From: Reyranella sp.
GTDB taxonomy: Bacteria; Pseudomonadota; Alphaproteobacteria; Reyranellales; Reyranellaceae
DNA length: 47,734 nucleotides
Direction: 5' to 3'
NCBI RefSeq assembly: GCF_004296935.1
Contig: NZ_SCVH01000047.1
Span: 1-47,734, forward strand
Every line of letters starts with the position of its first letter. Position 1 is the first letter of the stretch. Made by a program: the position numbers and the translations under genes. A model generated the notes under the pieces. That model worked only from the letters and a program-made list of their open reading frames with translations, ran no database searches and was not told where the DNA came from. Shown piece after piece: positions 8,848 through 18,500 of this stretch.

Positions 8848-9972
8848 ATGTCTGGAGCGTTGGACGGCCTCCTGGTGGTGAGTGTCGAGCAGGCGGTGGC
8901 CGCCCCCTACTGCGCGGCACGGCTGGCCGACGCCGGCGCCCGCGTCATCAAGATCGAGCGGCCCGAGGGCGATTTCGCGCGAGCCTACGACGGCTACGTG
9001 AAAGGCGAGTCGAGCTATTTCGTCTGGCTCAATCGCGGCAAGCAGTCGGTCGCGCTCGACTTCAAGCAGGCCGAGGATCTCGCCCTTCTCCATCGCATGA
9101 TCGCCAGGGCCGACGTGCTGATCCAGAACCTGGCGCCGGGGGCTGCCGAGCGTGCCGGCTTCGGCTCGGCCGCCATGCGAACCAAGCACAGGAAGCTCAT
9201 CACCGTCGACGTCTCGGGCTACGGCGACCATGGGCCCTACAAGAACCGCCGCGCCTACGATCTCCTCGTACAGGCCGAGAGCGGCCTCGCGTCGATCACC
9301 GGCACCGCGGACGCGCCGGGCCGCGTCGGCATTTCGGCCACCGACATCGGCACCGGCATGTATGCCCACGCCGCGGTGCTGGAAGCGTTGCTGGCGCGCC
9401 AGAAGACCGGCGAAGGCCGGGCCATCTCGGTCTCGCTGTTCTCCTCCATGGCCGAATGGATGACGGTGCCGCTGCTCGCCATGGACTACGCCGCCTACGA
9501 GTGGCCGCGCCTTGGCCTCACGCATCCGTTCATCGCGCCCTACGGCGTCTATCCGAGCGCCGACAAGGTGCCACTCCTGATCTCGATCCAGAACGACCGC
9601 GAGTTCGAGCGCCTGTGCCACGGCGTGCTCGACCGGCCGGGGCTGGAGAAGGATCCCGACTACGCCACCAACAAGGCGCGCAATTCGCGGCGCGACGACA
9701 CCAACGCCATCGTCGCGAAGAGTTTCGGCGCGCAGAGCTTCGAGACGCTGGCCGCGCGGCTCGATGCCGCTCAGATCGCCTGGGCGCGCGTGAGCTCGGT
9801 CGGCGATCTCTCCAGGCATCCGCAGCTTCGCCGCACCGTCTTCACCTCGAACAAGGGCGAGGTTTCCATCCCGGCGCTCGCCGCCTCCTACGACGGCGAA
9901 CCCGAGCGGCTGGGTGAGGTGCCGGCCTTGGGACAGCACACCGCCGAGGCGCGCCGCGAGTTTGCGGCCTGA
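8848..9972 (+). CDS. CaiB/BaiF class III CoA-transferase
   Basis: A 374-residue class III CoA-transferase with LVVSVEQAVAAPYCAARLAD, GARVIKIERPEGDFAR, NRGKQSVALDFK and the catalytic Asp138 in RAYDLLVQAESG. Its start codon context contains a GAAAGAAGAG purine run upstream. It is divergent from another CoA-transferase and overlaps the next transporter gene by one base (TGATG), so the two are translationally coupled: a transporter with an acid-activating enzyme. It is clearly distinct in sequence from the divergent neighbour, so this is not a recent duplication. Confidence 0.93.
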   Translation: MSGALDGLLVVSVEQAVAAPYCAARLADAGARVIKIERPEGDFARAYDGYVKGESSYFVWLNRGKQSVALDFKQAEDLALLHRMIARADVLIQNLAPGAAERAGFGSAAMRTKHRKLITVDVSGYGDHGPYKNRRAYDLLVQAESGLASITGTADAPGRVGISATDIGTGMYAHAAVLEALLARQKTGEGRAISVSLFSSMAEWMTVPLLAMDYAAYEWPRLGLTHPFIAPYGVYPSADKVPLLISIQNDREFERLCHGVLDRPGLEKDPDYATNKARNSRRDDTNAIVAKSFGAQSFETLAARLDAAQIAWARVSSVGDLSRHPQLRRTVFTSNKGEVSIPALAASYDGEPERLGEVPALGQHTAEARREFAA

Positions 9973-11180
9973 TGGACCGTCGGCTGACGGGCCGCCTGCT
10001 GACGGGTTTGAGGCTCGCCGGCTATGGCGCGGCGTACTTCTTCGCCGCCGGCGCCTTCATGAGCTACTGGCCGGTGTGGCTGCGCGACCGCGGCGTCACC
10101 GACACCGAGATCGGCACGCTCTTCATGTCGCGCCAGATCGTCTCTGTGATCGCCACGCTCTCCGTCGGCTGGATCGCCCACCGGCTGGGCGGCCCGCGCG
10201 GCGTGCTGGTGACGCTGGGTCTCGCGGCGGTCGTGATGATCGTGGCCTACGACTTCTCCACCTCGTTCCTCGCGATCTTCGTCGTCACCATGATCTGGGG
10301 CTTCATGTGGTCGCCGCCGATGCCGCTTTACGACGGCGTGCTGGTGACGGAGACCAAGCGCCGCGGCCTCGACTATGCACGCGTGCGCATGTGGAGTTCG
10401 GTCGCCTTCATCGGCGGCACCTTCGTGGCCGGCATCGCCGTCGACCGCTACGGCCCGCCCTGGGTGCTCTATGTCGGCATGGCGAGCATCGTGCTGCTGG
10501 CGCCCTTCGCGCTCCTGCTGCCGGCGGCGCCAGCCCGTGCCCAGGCTGCCGGACATGTCCACGCCTCGTTCCGCGTCAGCGATCTCCTGCGCCAGCCGCC
10601 CTTCCTGCTGTTCCTCATGGCGACCGGCCTCTGCGCCGCCAGCCACTCCGTGCTCTACAGCTTCGGCACGCTCACCTGGCGCGCCGCCGGCATCGACGAC
10701 ATCACCATCAGCGCGCTGTGGGCGGAGAGCGTCGCCATAGAAATCGTGCTGATGCTGTTCGGCGGCTGGCTGCTGGCGAGGGTGGGAGTCTGCGGCCTGA
10801 TCGGGCTCGGCCTCGCAGCCGGCATCGTGCGCTGGACGGCGATGGCCTTCACGACGGAACTCTGGGCGCTGGTGCTGCTGCAGGCGCTCCATTCCTGCAC
10901 CTTCGCCGCCAACCATCTCGGCGCCATGGCCTTCCTGCAGCGGGCGCTACCGGCGCACGGCGCCGCCATCGGCCAGAGTCTTTATTATGCGCTCGGCACC
11001 GGCGCCACGCAGGCGCTGGTCTACCAGTTCTCCGGCCTGCTCTATTCGCACTACGGCCAGCACGCGTTTCTCGCGATGACCCTTGTCAGCGCCGTCGGCA
11101 TGTGTGCGCTGGTCGCGCTCGCCCGCACCTGGAAGGGCGGACTGCTGGTCGGCGAACCTCATGTTCCTCTCCCCCGCTAG
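9972..11180 (+). CDS. MFS transporter (3-phenylpropionate transporter HcaT-like)
   Basis: A 402-residue major facilitator with about twelve hydrophobic segments. The N-terminal YGAAYFFAAGAFMSYWPVWL and the pattern of acidic and basic residues in the first loops resemble the HcaT / MFS_1-like subgroup, which imports aromatic acids or nucleosides. It overlaps the CoA-transferase stop codon, which suggests import followed by CoA activation. Its last residues (HVPLPR) and stop codon lie inside a palindromic repeat that also occurs at 33303-33332, so the original C-terminus may have been replaced by repeat sequence. Family is secure, substrate is not. Confidence 0.88.
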   Translation: MDRRLTGRLLTGLRLAGYGAAYFFAAGAFMSYWPVWLRDRGVTDTEIGTLFMSRQIVSVIATLSVGWIAHRLGGPRGVLVTLGLAAVVMIVAYDFSTSFLAIFVVTMIWGFMWSPPMPLYDGVLVTETKRRGLDYARVRMWSSVAFIGGTFVAGIAVDRYGPPWVLYVGMASIVLLAPFALLLPAAPARAQAAGHVHASFRVSDLLRQPPFLLFLMATGLCAASHSVLYSFGTLTWRAAGIDDITISALWAESVAIEIVLMLFGGWLLARVGVCGLIGLGLAAGIVRWTAMAFTTELWALVLLQALHSCTFAANHLGAMAFLQRALPAHGAAIGQSLYYALGTGATQALVYQFSGLLYSHYGQHAFLAMTLVSAVGMCALVALARTWKGGLLVGEPHVPLPR

Positions 11181-11189
11181 GGGGAGAGG
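11160..11189. repeat. Palindromic repeat shared with 33303-33332
   Basis: A perfect 10-base inverted repeat (CCTCTCCCCC / GGGGGAGAGG) with a GCTA loop, preceded by the same CATGTT as the copy near 33.3 kb. The TAG stop of the MFS gene lies within loop and stem. It lies between converging genes and could also act as a transcription stop, although no T-run follows. Confidence 0.75.
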
Positions 11190-11199
11190 AGTTTGATGT

Positions 11200-12348
11200 T
11201 CAGCGCGAGCGCCCTCTTCCCGTGACCGGCCAGATCTCGACCAGCGTGTCACCCTTCACCACGTGATAGCTCTCGTAGAGGTTGACCGTGGGGTCGCAGT
11301 GCGGCGGCACCAGGATCACCTGGTCGCCCAAGGCAGGTGCTGCCTGGCCCTCCGGCGCGATCACCGCCAGGTGCTCGTCGCCCATGAAGCGCGTCGTCGA
11401 GCCGGGGGCGGCGCCTTTCAGGATCATGGGCGGCCCCTTCTCCGTCGCCATCGCCTTCAGGCCGGCATCGACCGTGACCATGCCCGGCGTGTTGGCGCTC
11501 ACCGCCCGCGCATCGATCTGCAGCGCCTGCTCGAAGGTGGGCTTGTCGGCCCCGCGCAGGTCGCAGACGTTGTAGTCGTGATCCATGAAGACGTAGGAGC
11601 CGACCTGCAGCTCGGTGTAGACGCCCAGCTTGGCGTCGATGAAGTGGGTGCCGGTGCCGGAGCCGGTAACGATGGCGGGTTTTAGCCCGGCGGCCTCCAG
11701 CTTCGCGAGGATTCCCTTCAGGTAGTCGGTGCGCTCCTCGATCTCGGCCTTGCGCTGCTTGAAATCGACGATGTGCTGGTGCCGGCCGCAGTAGAACTGC
11801 ACGCCACCATATTTCAGAGCCTTCTGCTTGGCGACCAGTTGCGCAAGCTCGACCGCGGCCTCGGGCGAGGCGACGCCGGTGCGGTGGATACCGGGATCGA
11901 TGTCGACGATCACGGTGAGCGTTTGGCCGGCCTTCGCCGCCGCCGCGGCCAGTGCCGCGGCGTTGGCCGGATGGTCGACCACCACCATAAGCCCCTTCAC
12001 CTTGGCGTTGAGCGCAATCAGCCGCGCGATCGCCTGCGGCGTCACCACCGGCGAAGTGATGTGCAGCCCCTCGATACCGGCCTCGCCCAGCGCCTCGGCC
12101 TCGCCCAGCTTGGCGCAGCAAACGCCCAGCGCCCCCGATGCGATCTGGCGGCGGGCGATGTCGGCCGACTTGTGGGTCTTGGAATGCGGGCGCAGCTTCA
12201 CATTGTGCGCCTTGGCGAAGGACGCCATCTCGGCGATGTTGCGGTCGAGCATCTCCAGATCGAGCACCAGCGCCGGCGTGTTCAGCGACCGCCTGGACCC
12301 CTGCTGGCCGATGAGATGTCCGTGCAGTTTTTGCGCTTCGCTCGTCAT
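11200..12348 (-). CDS. DSD1-family PLP enzyme (D-threonine aldolase / D-serine dehydratase-like)
   Basis: A 382-residue fold-type III PLP enzyme. The N-terminal alanine-racemase-like barrel carries the PLP lysine K57 in LRPHSKTHKS. The C-terminal beta domain ends with H350-C-D352 (VPPHCDPTVNLYESY), the metal-binding pair of D-threonine aldolase and D-3-hydroxyaspartate aldolase; a HxC zinc site of true D-serine dehydratase is not evident. The expected reaction is retro-aldol cleavage of a D-beta-hydroxy amino acid to glycine and an aldehyde. The start overlaps the upstream SDR stop (ATGA). It is the last gene of a ligase-SDR-aldolase set. Exact substrate is unknown. Confidence 0.88.
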   Translation of the reverse strand: MTSEAQKLHGHLIGQQGSRRSLNTPALVLDLEMLDRNIAEMASFAKAHNVKLRPHSKTHKSADIARRQIASGALGVCCAKLGEAEALGEAGIEGLHITSPVVTPQAIARLIALNAKVKGLMVVVDHPANAAALAAAAAKAGQTLTVIVDIDPGIHRTGVASPEAAVELAQLVAKQKALKYGGVQFYCGRHQHIVDFKQRKAEIEERTDYLKGILAKLEAAGLKPAIVTGSGTGTHFIDAKLGVYTELQVGSYVFMDHDYNVCDLRGADKPTFEQALQIDARAVSANTPGMVTVDAGLKAMATEKGPPMILKGAAPGSTTRFMGDEHLAVIAPEGQAAPALGDQVILVPPHCDPTVNLYESYHVVKGDTLVEIWPVTGRGRSR

Positions 12349-13223
12349 TTCTTCTGGTCTCCGGATTGAAGGTTGCGCACGACCATGGCCTCGCCCGTCG
12401 TGCCGCGGTTGACGCCCGCGCTTTTCATGAAAGTGTTGTCGCGGCCGGTGCCCCACAGCGCCACGCCCTGCGCCAGCAGGCCACCGTCGACCTTGACCGT
12501 CTCGCCGGTGATGAAGCGCGCCTCGTCGGAGCACAGGAAGGACGCCACATCGGCGATGTGGTCGGGCTCGCCGCGGTCGGGCCACGGCTGCTGGCTGAAC
12601 TGCTTCTCGAATTTTTCCGGCCGGCCGCGATGGACCAGCGGCGTCGAGATCACGCCGGGGGCGATGCCGACGACGCGGATGCGGTCGGGGCCGAGCTCGG
12701 CCGCGACATTCTCGATCAGGCTGATGAGGGCGGCCTTGGCCGCCGAATAGGCGTGGCTGCCGCCGCCGCCCACCATGCCCGCGATCGAGGCCGTCACCAG
12801 GATCACGCCGCCGCCGTACTTCTTCATGGCCGGCGAGGCGTGTTTCATGCCGAGGAACACCGAGCGGGTCAGCACCGCGAAAGTATAGTCCCAGTCCTCG
12901 ACGCTGATTTCGGCGATCGGCCCGAAGGCGCCGCCGACGCCGGCATTGAGATAGGCGATGTCGAGCCGGTCGAAGCGCGTCTCGGCCGCCGCCACGGTGG
13001 CCGCGACATCGGACTCGTTGGCCACGTCGCAGCGCACGAAGGCGATGTTGTCGCCGTGGCCCTGGGCCTTGGCCACGGCCATCGTCTCGGCGCCGTTCGC
13101 CTCGTTGAGGTCGGCCACCATCACCTTGGCGCCGTCGGCGAGAAAACGCATGACGGTCGCGCGGCCCATGCCGCTCGCGCCGCCGGTGACGATCGCCACC
13201 TTGCCTGCCAATCGTTTGTTCAT
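12345..13223 (-). CDS. Short-chain dehydrogenase/reductase (SDR)
   Basis: A 292-residue classical SDR oxidoreductase. It has the NAD(P)-binding GGASGMG near residues 14-20, NAG at YLNAGVGG, the catalytic Ser in VTASIAG and the YxxxK pair in HAYSAAKAA. An acidic residue (MVADLNE) after the second strand suggests NAD preference. About forty residues extend beyond the usual KVDGG end (ALWGTGRDNTFMKSAGVN), longer than most SDRs. It starts four bases after the ligase stop and overlaps the aldolase-like start by four bases, so the three genes form one operon. Confidence 0.92.
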   Translation of the reverse strand: MNKRLAGKVAIVTGGASGMGRATVMRFLADGAKVMVADLNEANGAETMAVAKAQGHGDNIAFVRCDVANESDVAATVAAAETRFDRLDIAYLNAGVGGAFGPIAEISVEDWDYTFAVLTRSVFLGMKHASPAMKKYGGGVILVTASIAGMVGGGGSHAYSAAKAALISLIENVAAELGPDRIRVVGIAPGVISTPLVHRGRPEKFEKQFSQQPWPDRGEPDHIADVASFLCSDEARFITGETVKVDGGLLAQGVALWGTGRDNTFMKSAGVNRGTTGEAMVVRNLQSGDQKK

Positions 13224-13227
13224 GGCT

Positions 13228-15120
13228 TCATCCTACCTCGATCACGCCCTCGCCGCCGGCATAGAGTTTTTCCACCAGCGCCTTGCGGCGCTCCAGCGTG
13301 GCGCGCTGGTTGATGTAGCCCTTGTCGGTGATCTCGTGACCGTCGACCGCGGGCGGCTCGGCCATCAGCAGCACGCGGCGCACCCGCATCGACGAGCCCT
13401 TGCTGCCGGCATTCAGGCGGGCGAGGCCATCGCGCACGGTGCCGACCACGGCGGGATGCGCCAGCAGCTCTGCCGTCGTGAGGTTTGCCGCCGTGTCGCC
13501 GGCGAGCTGGCGACAGGCGGCGATGTTGGGAAAGCCCAGCAGGCCGACATAGTCGCGGTCCTGCCCGCAGATCACGGCGTCCTGCAGCACCGGCGTTGCC
13601 GCCGCGATCGCCGTCGTGCGCAAGGTGCCGACCAGCACGAAGGTGCCGCTGCTGAGCTTGAAGTCCTCGACCACACGGCCGTCGAAGATCAGGCCCCAGC
13701 TCGGATCCTCGGGATCGACGAAGCGGCCGGCGTCGCCGATCCTGTAGAAGCCCTCCTCGTCGAACATCTGCGCCGTGAGCTCGGGCTGCTTGAAATAGCC
13801 CGGCGTCACGATCACGCTCTTCAGCCGCAGCTCGTAGCGTCCCTCTTCGCCGGTCGGCACCATTTTCAGCTGCACGCCGGGATAGGGCAGGCCGACGAGA
13901 CCGACGCGGTCCGATGCCCAATGGACCGACGTCGCGGTCGGCGCCGTCTCGGTCGAGCCCCAGCCGGTGACGAAGGGGATGCGATAGCCGGTGTGCTTCA
14001 CCGCCAGCGTCTCCATGCGCTCATAGAGATCGTTCGGCAGGGTGGCGCCGCCGTAGGACAGCACGTTGATGTTCTTGAAGAAGCGCCTGGCCAGGCTCTC
14101 GTCCTTCTCGAGCGCGGTGGCCAGCATGGCGTAGCCCGCCGGCACGTTGGAGAACGACGTCGGCGAGACCTCGCGCAGGTTGCGCAGCGTCTCCTCAAAC
14201 AGGCCTGGCAGCGGCTTGCCGTCGTCGATCCAGGTCGTGCCGCCCTCGTTGAGGTTGCCCTGGAAGGTGGCGTTACCGCCCATCGTGTGGTTCCACGGCA
14301 GCCAGTCGAGCATGACCGGCGCGGGCTCGCCGGGCTTGCGCACGCGCGCCATGCTCATCATCGCTACGTTGGCGCACATCATCTCCTGGGTGTTGATCAC
14401 CGCCTTGGGCAGGCCGGTGCTGCCCGAGGTGAACAGGAATTTTCCAACGGTCCTGGGCTCGATCATCGTGACCGATTTCGCGACCGCGTCCGTCGCCCGG
14501 GTCGCCACCAGCTCGCTCCACGGCATCGACTGCATCCTGGGCGGCGGCTTGTCGACATGGACCAGCAGCACGCCCTCTAGGTCGAGGGCGGCCAGCGCAC
14601 GGGCGTAGATCTCGCCGTTCTGCACGAACACCAGCCCGGGCCTGACGAGGTCGAAGACGTATTTCAGCTTGGCGTGATCCTGGCTCATCACCGAATAGGC
14701 CGGCGACACCGGCGCCACGGGCGCGCGCGCCTGCATGGCCGCCAGGGTGAGCAGCGCGAACTCGATCGAATTCGACGACAGGATCATGACGGGCTTCCCG
14801 GGCCCGAAGCCGCGGTCGAGCAGCGCCTGCGTCACGGCATCGACCTGCTTCTTGGCCTCGGCGTAGGTGAGCTTCAGCCAGTCGCGGTCCGGCCCGCGGC
14901 GCTGCGCCAGCCAGACTCGGTCCGGCGCCTCCTTCGCCCACTTCGCCAGCAGTGCTGGCACATGCTTCTCGTAAGGCTTCAGCTTGTGGTTCGACTGCAA
15001 AACGATCGTGCCGTCACTGCGCCGCTCGACCTCGATGTCGCGGCTCAGGAACTCGATGGGCTTGAATGGAACCTGCACAACACTGTCCAACGACGGTTCT
15101 CCCAGCATTCTATTTGGCAT
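13228..15120 (-). CDS. Feruloyl-CoA synthase-like AMP-dependent acyl-CoA ligase
   Basis: A 630-residue ANL-superfamily ligase that would form an acyl-adenylate and then a CoA thioester. The P-loop is FTSGSTGLPKAVINT, followed by LPWNHTMGGN, GWGSTETAPT, the hinge region FDGRVVEDFKLSSGTFV and a C-terminal Lys in EITDKGYINQ. These blocks match the feruloyl-CoA synthase family, whose members activate ferulate and related hydroxycinnamates. No enoyl-CoA hydratase/aldolase or vanillin dehydrogenase is adjacent, so another aryl or alkyl acid is possible. No clear ribosome-binding site precedes the ATG; an in-frame ATG four codons in is an alternative. Confidence 0.87.
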   Translation of the reverse strand: MPNRMLGEPSLDSVVQVPFKPIEFLSRDIEVERRSDGTIVLQSNHKLKPYEKHVPALLAKWAKEAPDRVWLAQRRGPDRDWLKLTYAEAKKQVDAVTQALLDRGFGPGKPVMILSSNSIEFALLTLAAMQARAPVAPVSPAYSVMSQDHAKLKYVFDLVRPGLVFVQNGEIYARALAALDLEGVLLVHVDKPPPRMQSMPWSELVATRATDAVAKSVTMIEPRTVGKFLFTSGSTGLPKAVINTQEMMCANVAMMSMARVRKPGEPAPVMLDWLPWNHTMGGNATFQGNLNEGGTTWIDDGKPLPGLFEETLRNLREVSPTSFSNVPAGYAMLATALEKDESLARRFFKNINVLSYGGATLPNDLYERMETLAVKHTGYRIPFVTGWGSTETAPTATSVHWASDRVGLVGLPYPGVQLKMVPTGEEGRYELRLKSVIVTPGYFKQPELTAQMFDEEGFYRIGDAGRFVDPEDPSWGLIFDGRVVEDFKLSSGTFVLVGTLRTTAIAAATPVLQDAVICGQDRDYVGLLGFPNIAACRQLAGDTAANLTTAELLAHPAVVGTVRDGLARLNAGSKGSSMRVRRVLLMAEPPAVDGHEITDKGYINQRATLERRKALVEKLYAGGEGVIEVG

Positions 15121-15159
15121 TGATTTAGGAGGGTCGCCGGGTCGCCCGCAAGTGACTTG

Positions 15160-15542
15160 CTAGGATTCGTCGATAAGTCTTTCGCAGAATGCGACAAAGG
15201 CAATGGCATCGTCGCGCGCGGCACTTGCGTCTTCTGTCTTCAAGATGTCTACGGCGTCATAGTCGGCAATCAAGCGGCGCTCCAAGGCACGCCCCAATCT
15301 TCTGACTTGATCTCGTCCATCGGGCTCGACTTGCCGAAAATGTTCGCCGAAGCGCGCATGGACCCCCGCATGGGTCTTGGGCAACGGCGCGCCGCGCCTG
15401 CCGAATAGCGCGATCGCCGCATGGTACATCGCATAGTAGGCAGTGTGTGCCACGATCTCGGGAGTTCCTGGTCCCATCGACTCTCGACCATTGTCAGGAG
15501 GCGCCGCGCCCGCACGCGGTGTAGCCGGACCTCCTCGATCAC
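15160..15542 (-). pseudogene. HEPN-domain protein, probably frameshifted
   Basis: A HEPN (MNT-partner type) gene split between two frames. A GTG start overlaps the nucleotidyltransferase stop (GTGA) and opens RLHRVRARRLLTMVESRWDQ in one frame. The conserved remainder (EIVAHTAYYAMYHAAIALFG, KTHAGVHARFGEHF, RRLIADYDAVD) is in another. Adding one base to the three-G run at 15460-15462 joins them as SRWDQELPEIVAHTAYYAMY, a continuous HEPN domain of about 127 residues. Either the gene is broken, the base is a sequencing error, or translation begins at the internal ATG (15477) to give 105 residues. The RNase-type RxxxxHxY motif of HepT toxins is not present. Confidence 0.65.
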
Positions 15543-15850
15543 AAGGTAATCCCTTCCGAACGGATTGCCCGCATCAGATAGCTATCCTCGGCTTCCCTGC
15601 GCGACGGAAGAGCCACCGATTGAATGACCTGGCCGGTGTCCATGAGAACATCGCTGCCGAGGTCGGTCAGTCTATGACGATCCTCCATCGTCGGATCGTC
15701 CGTCAGGAAAACGGCGATGTCCCAGTCCGACTCTTCGTGCGCCTCGCCGCGCGCCCGCGACCCGAACAGCACCATCTTGGCTACGCGGCCGTTGAAGGCA
15801 CTGTCGACGCGGCGCTTGTATTCGAGCGCAAGAGAGAGGTCCGCATTCAT
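15539..15850 (-). CDS. MNT-type nucleotidyltransferase domain protein
   Basis: A 103-residue minimal nucleotidyltransferase. It has the polymerase-beta-fold motif G30-S31 (VLFGSRARGEAHEE) followed by D42-x-D44 (SDWDIAVF), the metal-binding pair. Such proteins are encoded next to HEPN partners and can AMPylate or otherwise modify them in toxin-antitoxin-like pairs, though for many the role is undefined. The start has no strong ribosome-binding site; it was chosen because the domain begins directly there. It overlaps the HEPN gene start by four bases. Confidence 0.85.
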   Translation of the reverse strand: MNADLSLALEYKRRVDSAFNGRVAKMVLFGSRARGEAHEESDWDIAVFLTDDPTMEDRHRLTDLGSDVLMDTGQVIQSVALPSRREAEDSYLMRAIRSEGITL

Positions 15851-15894
15851 GACCACATTATAACACGTCGCGCTGGGGAAGGCTGCGCCGGGGC

Positions 15895-16989
15895 CTAAGC
15901 CTTGAACCTTGCGATCGCCTTCTCGTCGAACTTGAGCCCGAGGCCGGGCTTGGTCGGCAGCACCAGCTCGCCCTTCTCGATCGCCGGCGTCTCTTCGTAG
16001 AGCGCCAGCATCCACGGCATGTATTCCACCGTGAGGCCGTTCGGGCAGGCAGCCACCATGTGGCACAGCACTTCGGGCATGACATGGCTTACGATCGGCA
16101 AGTTGAAGGCCTCGGCCATGGCGGCGACCTTCATCCACTGCGTCGGACCGCCGACCCGCGCGATGTCGACCATCACGATGTCGACCGAGCGCGCCTCGAT
16201 CATGTGACGAAAGGGCACGATGCCCCAGACATACTCACCGCCCGCGACCGGGGTCTTGAGCGCGGCAGTGACGCGCGCGAGGCCCGCGTAGTCGTCGGCC
16301 GTCGTCACGTCCTCCAGCCAGAACAGTCCGATACCCGCCTGCTCGACCCTGGAACCGATGTCGATCGCATGCTCGGGCCGCCAGCGCTGGTTGATGTCGC
16401 ACATCAGCGGGATGTCGGGACCGATTGCATCGCGCACGACCCGCATACGGCGAAGCTCGTCGGCCGGCGTCGGATCGCCGGGCAGCGCCATCTGGGTCTT
16501 CATCGAGCGGAAGCCCTTCTGCACCAGGATGCGCGCGGCCTGCTCCGTCTGCTTGTCGGTGAGGCCGCGGCGCAGCGAGCCTGAGGCATAAGTCGGCACG
16601 CGGTCGCGATGGCCGCCCAGGAGCTTCCACAGCGGCTGGTCGAGCGCCTTGCCCCTGATGTCCCACAACGCCGTGTCGATCGCCGACAGGGCGAGGGTGA
16701 AGATGCCGCCCGGGCCGCCGGTGTCGCCGGCACGCAGTTTGGCGAGAAGCGCCTCGTTGCACATCGGGTCCTCGCCGACGATGCCCGCGCACAGGTCTTC
16801 CATCATCGCATGCAGGCTACGCGTCACGCGGCCGCCGTAGAGCGTGACACCGATGCCCTCGATGCCGTTGTCGGTGCGCAGGCGCAGAATCACCGTCGGC
16901 CGCTTGCGGTTGGCGTCCTCCGGCATATTGGCCAGCGGATCGTCCTCTGGCACCGCAAGGGTCACGACCTGGTAACTGGCGATTTTCAT
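15895..16989 (-). CDS. Enolase-superfamily (mandelate racemase/muconate lactonizing) enzyme
   Basis: A 364-residue enolase-superfamily protein with N-terminal capping domain and barrel. Metal ligands are visible at D198 (MCDINQRW), E226 (FWLEDV) and E252 (GGEYVWG). The MR-type Asp-His dyad appears at D275 (VDIARVGG) and H302 (SHVMPE), with E322 (VEYMPW) near the end of the barrel. The usual K-x-K is K164-T-Q166 here, so only one base on that face is a Lys. That suggests a dehydratase rather than a racemase, as inference. It is divergent from an acyl-CoA dehydrogenase across 112 bases. The likely substrate class is a sugar acid or hydroxy acid. Confidence 0.9.
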   Translation of the reverse strand: MKIASYQVVTLAVPEDDPLANMPEDANRKRPTVILRLRTDNGIEGIGVTLYGGRVTRSLHAMMEDLCAGIVGEDPMCNEALLAKLRAGDTGGPGGIFTLALSAIDTALWDIRGKALDQPLWKLLGGHRDRVPTYASGSLRRGLTDKQTEQAARILVQKGFRSMKTQMALPGDPTPADELRRMRVVRDAIGPDIPLMCDINQRWRPEHAIDIGSRVEQAGIGLFWLEDVTTADDYAGLARVTAALKTPVAGGEYVWGIVPFRHMIEARSVDIVMVDIARVGGPTQWMKVAAMAEAFNLPIVSHVMPEVLCHMVAACPNGLTVEYMPWMLALYEETPAIEKGELVLPTKPGLGLKFDEKAIARFKA

Positions 16990-17101
16990 TACGCTTTCTC
17001 CATCTTCCCGTCCGCAAGCCGGAACCGGGCTGCGCCTGAATGCCCGTTCACATTGGCACCATTTTCAGCCAGAGTCCGCCGCAGCACAAAGGGAGAGAGC
17101 G

Positions 17102-18325
<1,224 letters not shown>

Positions 18326-18349
18326 TCCGGCACGCCCGGACCGGGAATG

Positions 18350-18376
18350 GGCCACCCTCGGGTGGCCTTTTCTTTT
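18350..18376 (+). terminator. Rho-independent terminator after acyl-CoA dehydrogenase gene
   Basis: A perfect stem GGCCACC/GGTGGCC with a CTCG loop is followed directly by TTTTCTTTT. It lies 25 bases after the stop codon and separates the metabolic genes from the protease cluster that follows. Confidence 0.9.
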
Positions 18377-18500
18377 GGGGCACCGAGATATGCGAAAAGC
18401 GGGGTCAACGTAAACGTGCACGGCCCGTGACAATTACGCTATGGTCTGGCCATGCGGGCCGGGGGGCTCGACGCATGCAGACCGTCACCTCGAGCATCGG

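Noticed and set aside
15160-15850. MNT/HEPN pair as a HepT-MntA type toxin-antitoxin system.
   Set aside because: The HEPN protein lacks the RxxxxHxY RNase motif and the gene looks frameshifted, so a functional toxin is not supported.
18441-18500. Alternative upstream start for the protease-nuclease fusion.
   Set aside because: The added stretch is rich in Gly, His and Pro, has no ribosome-binding site and precedes a natural helical N-terminus at 18501.
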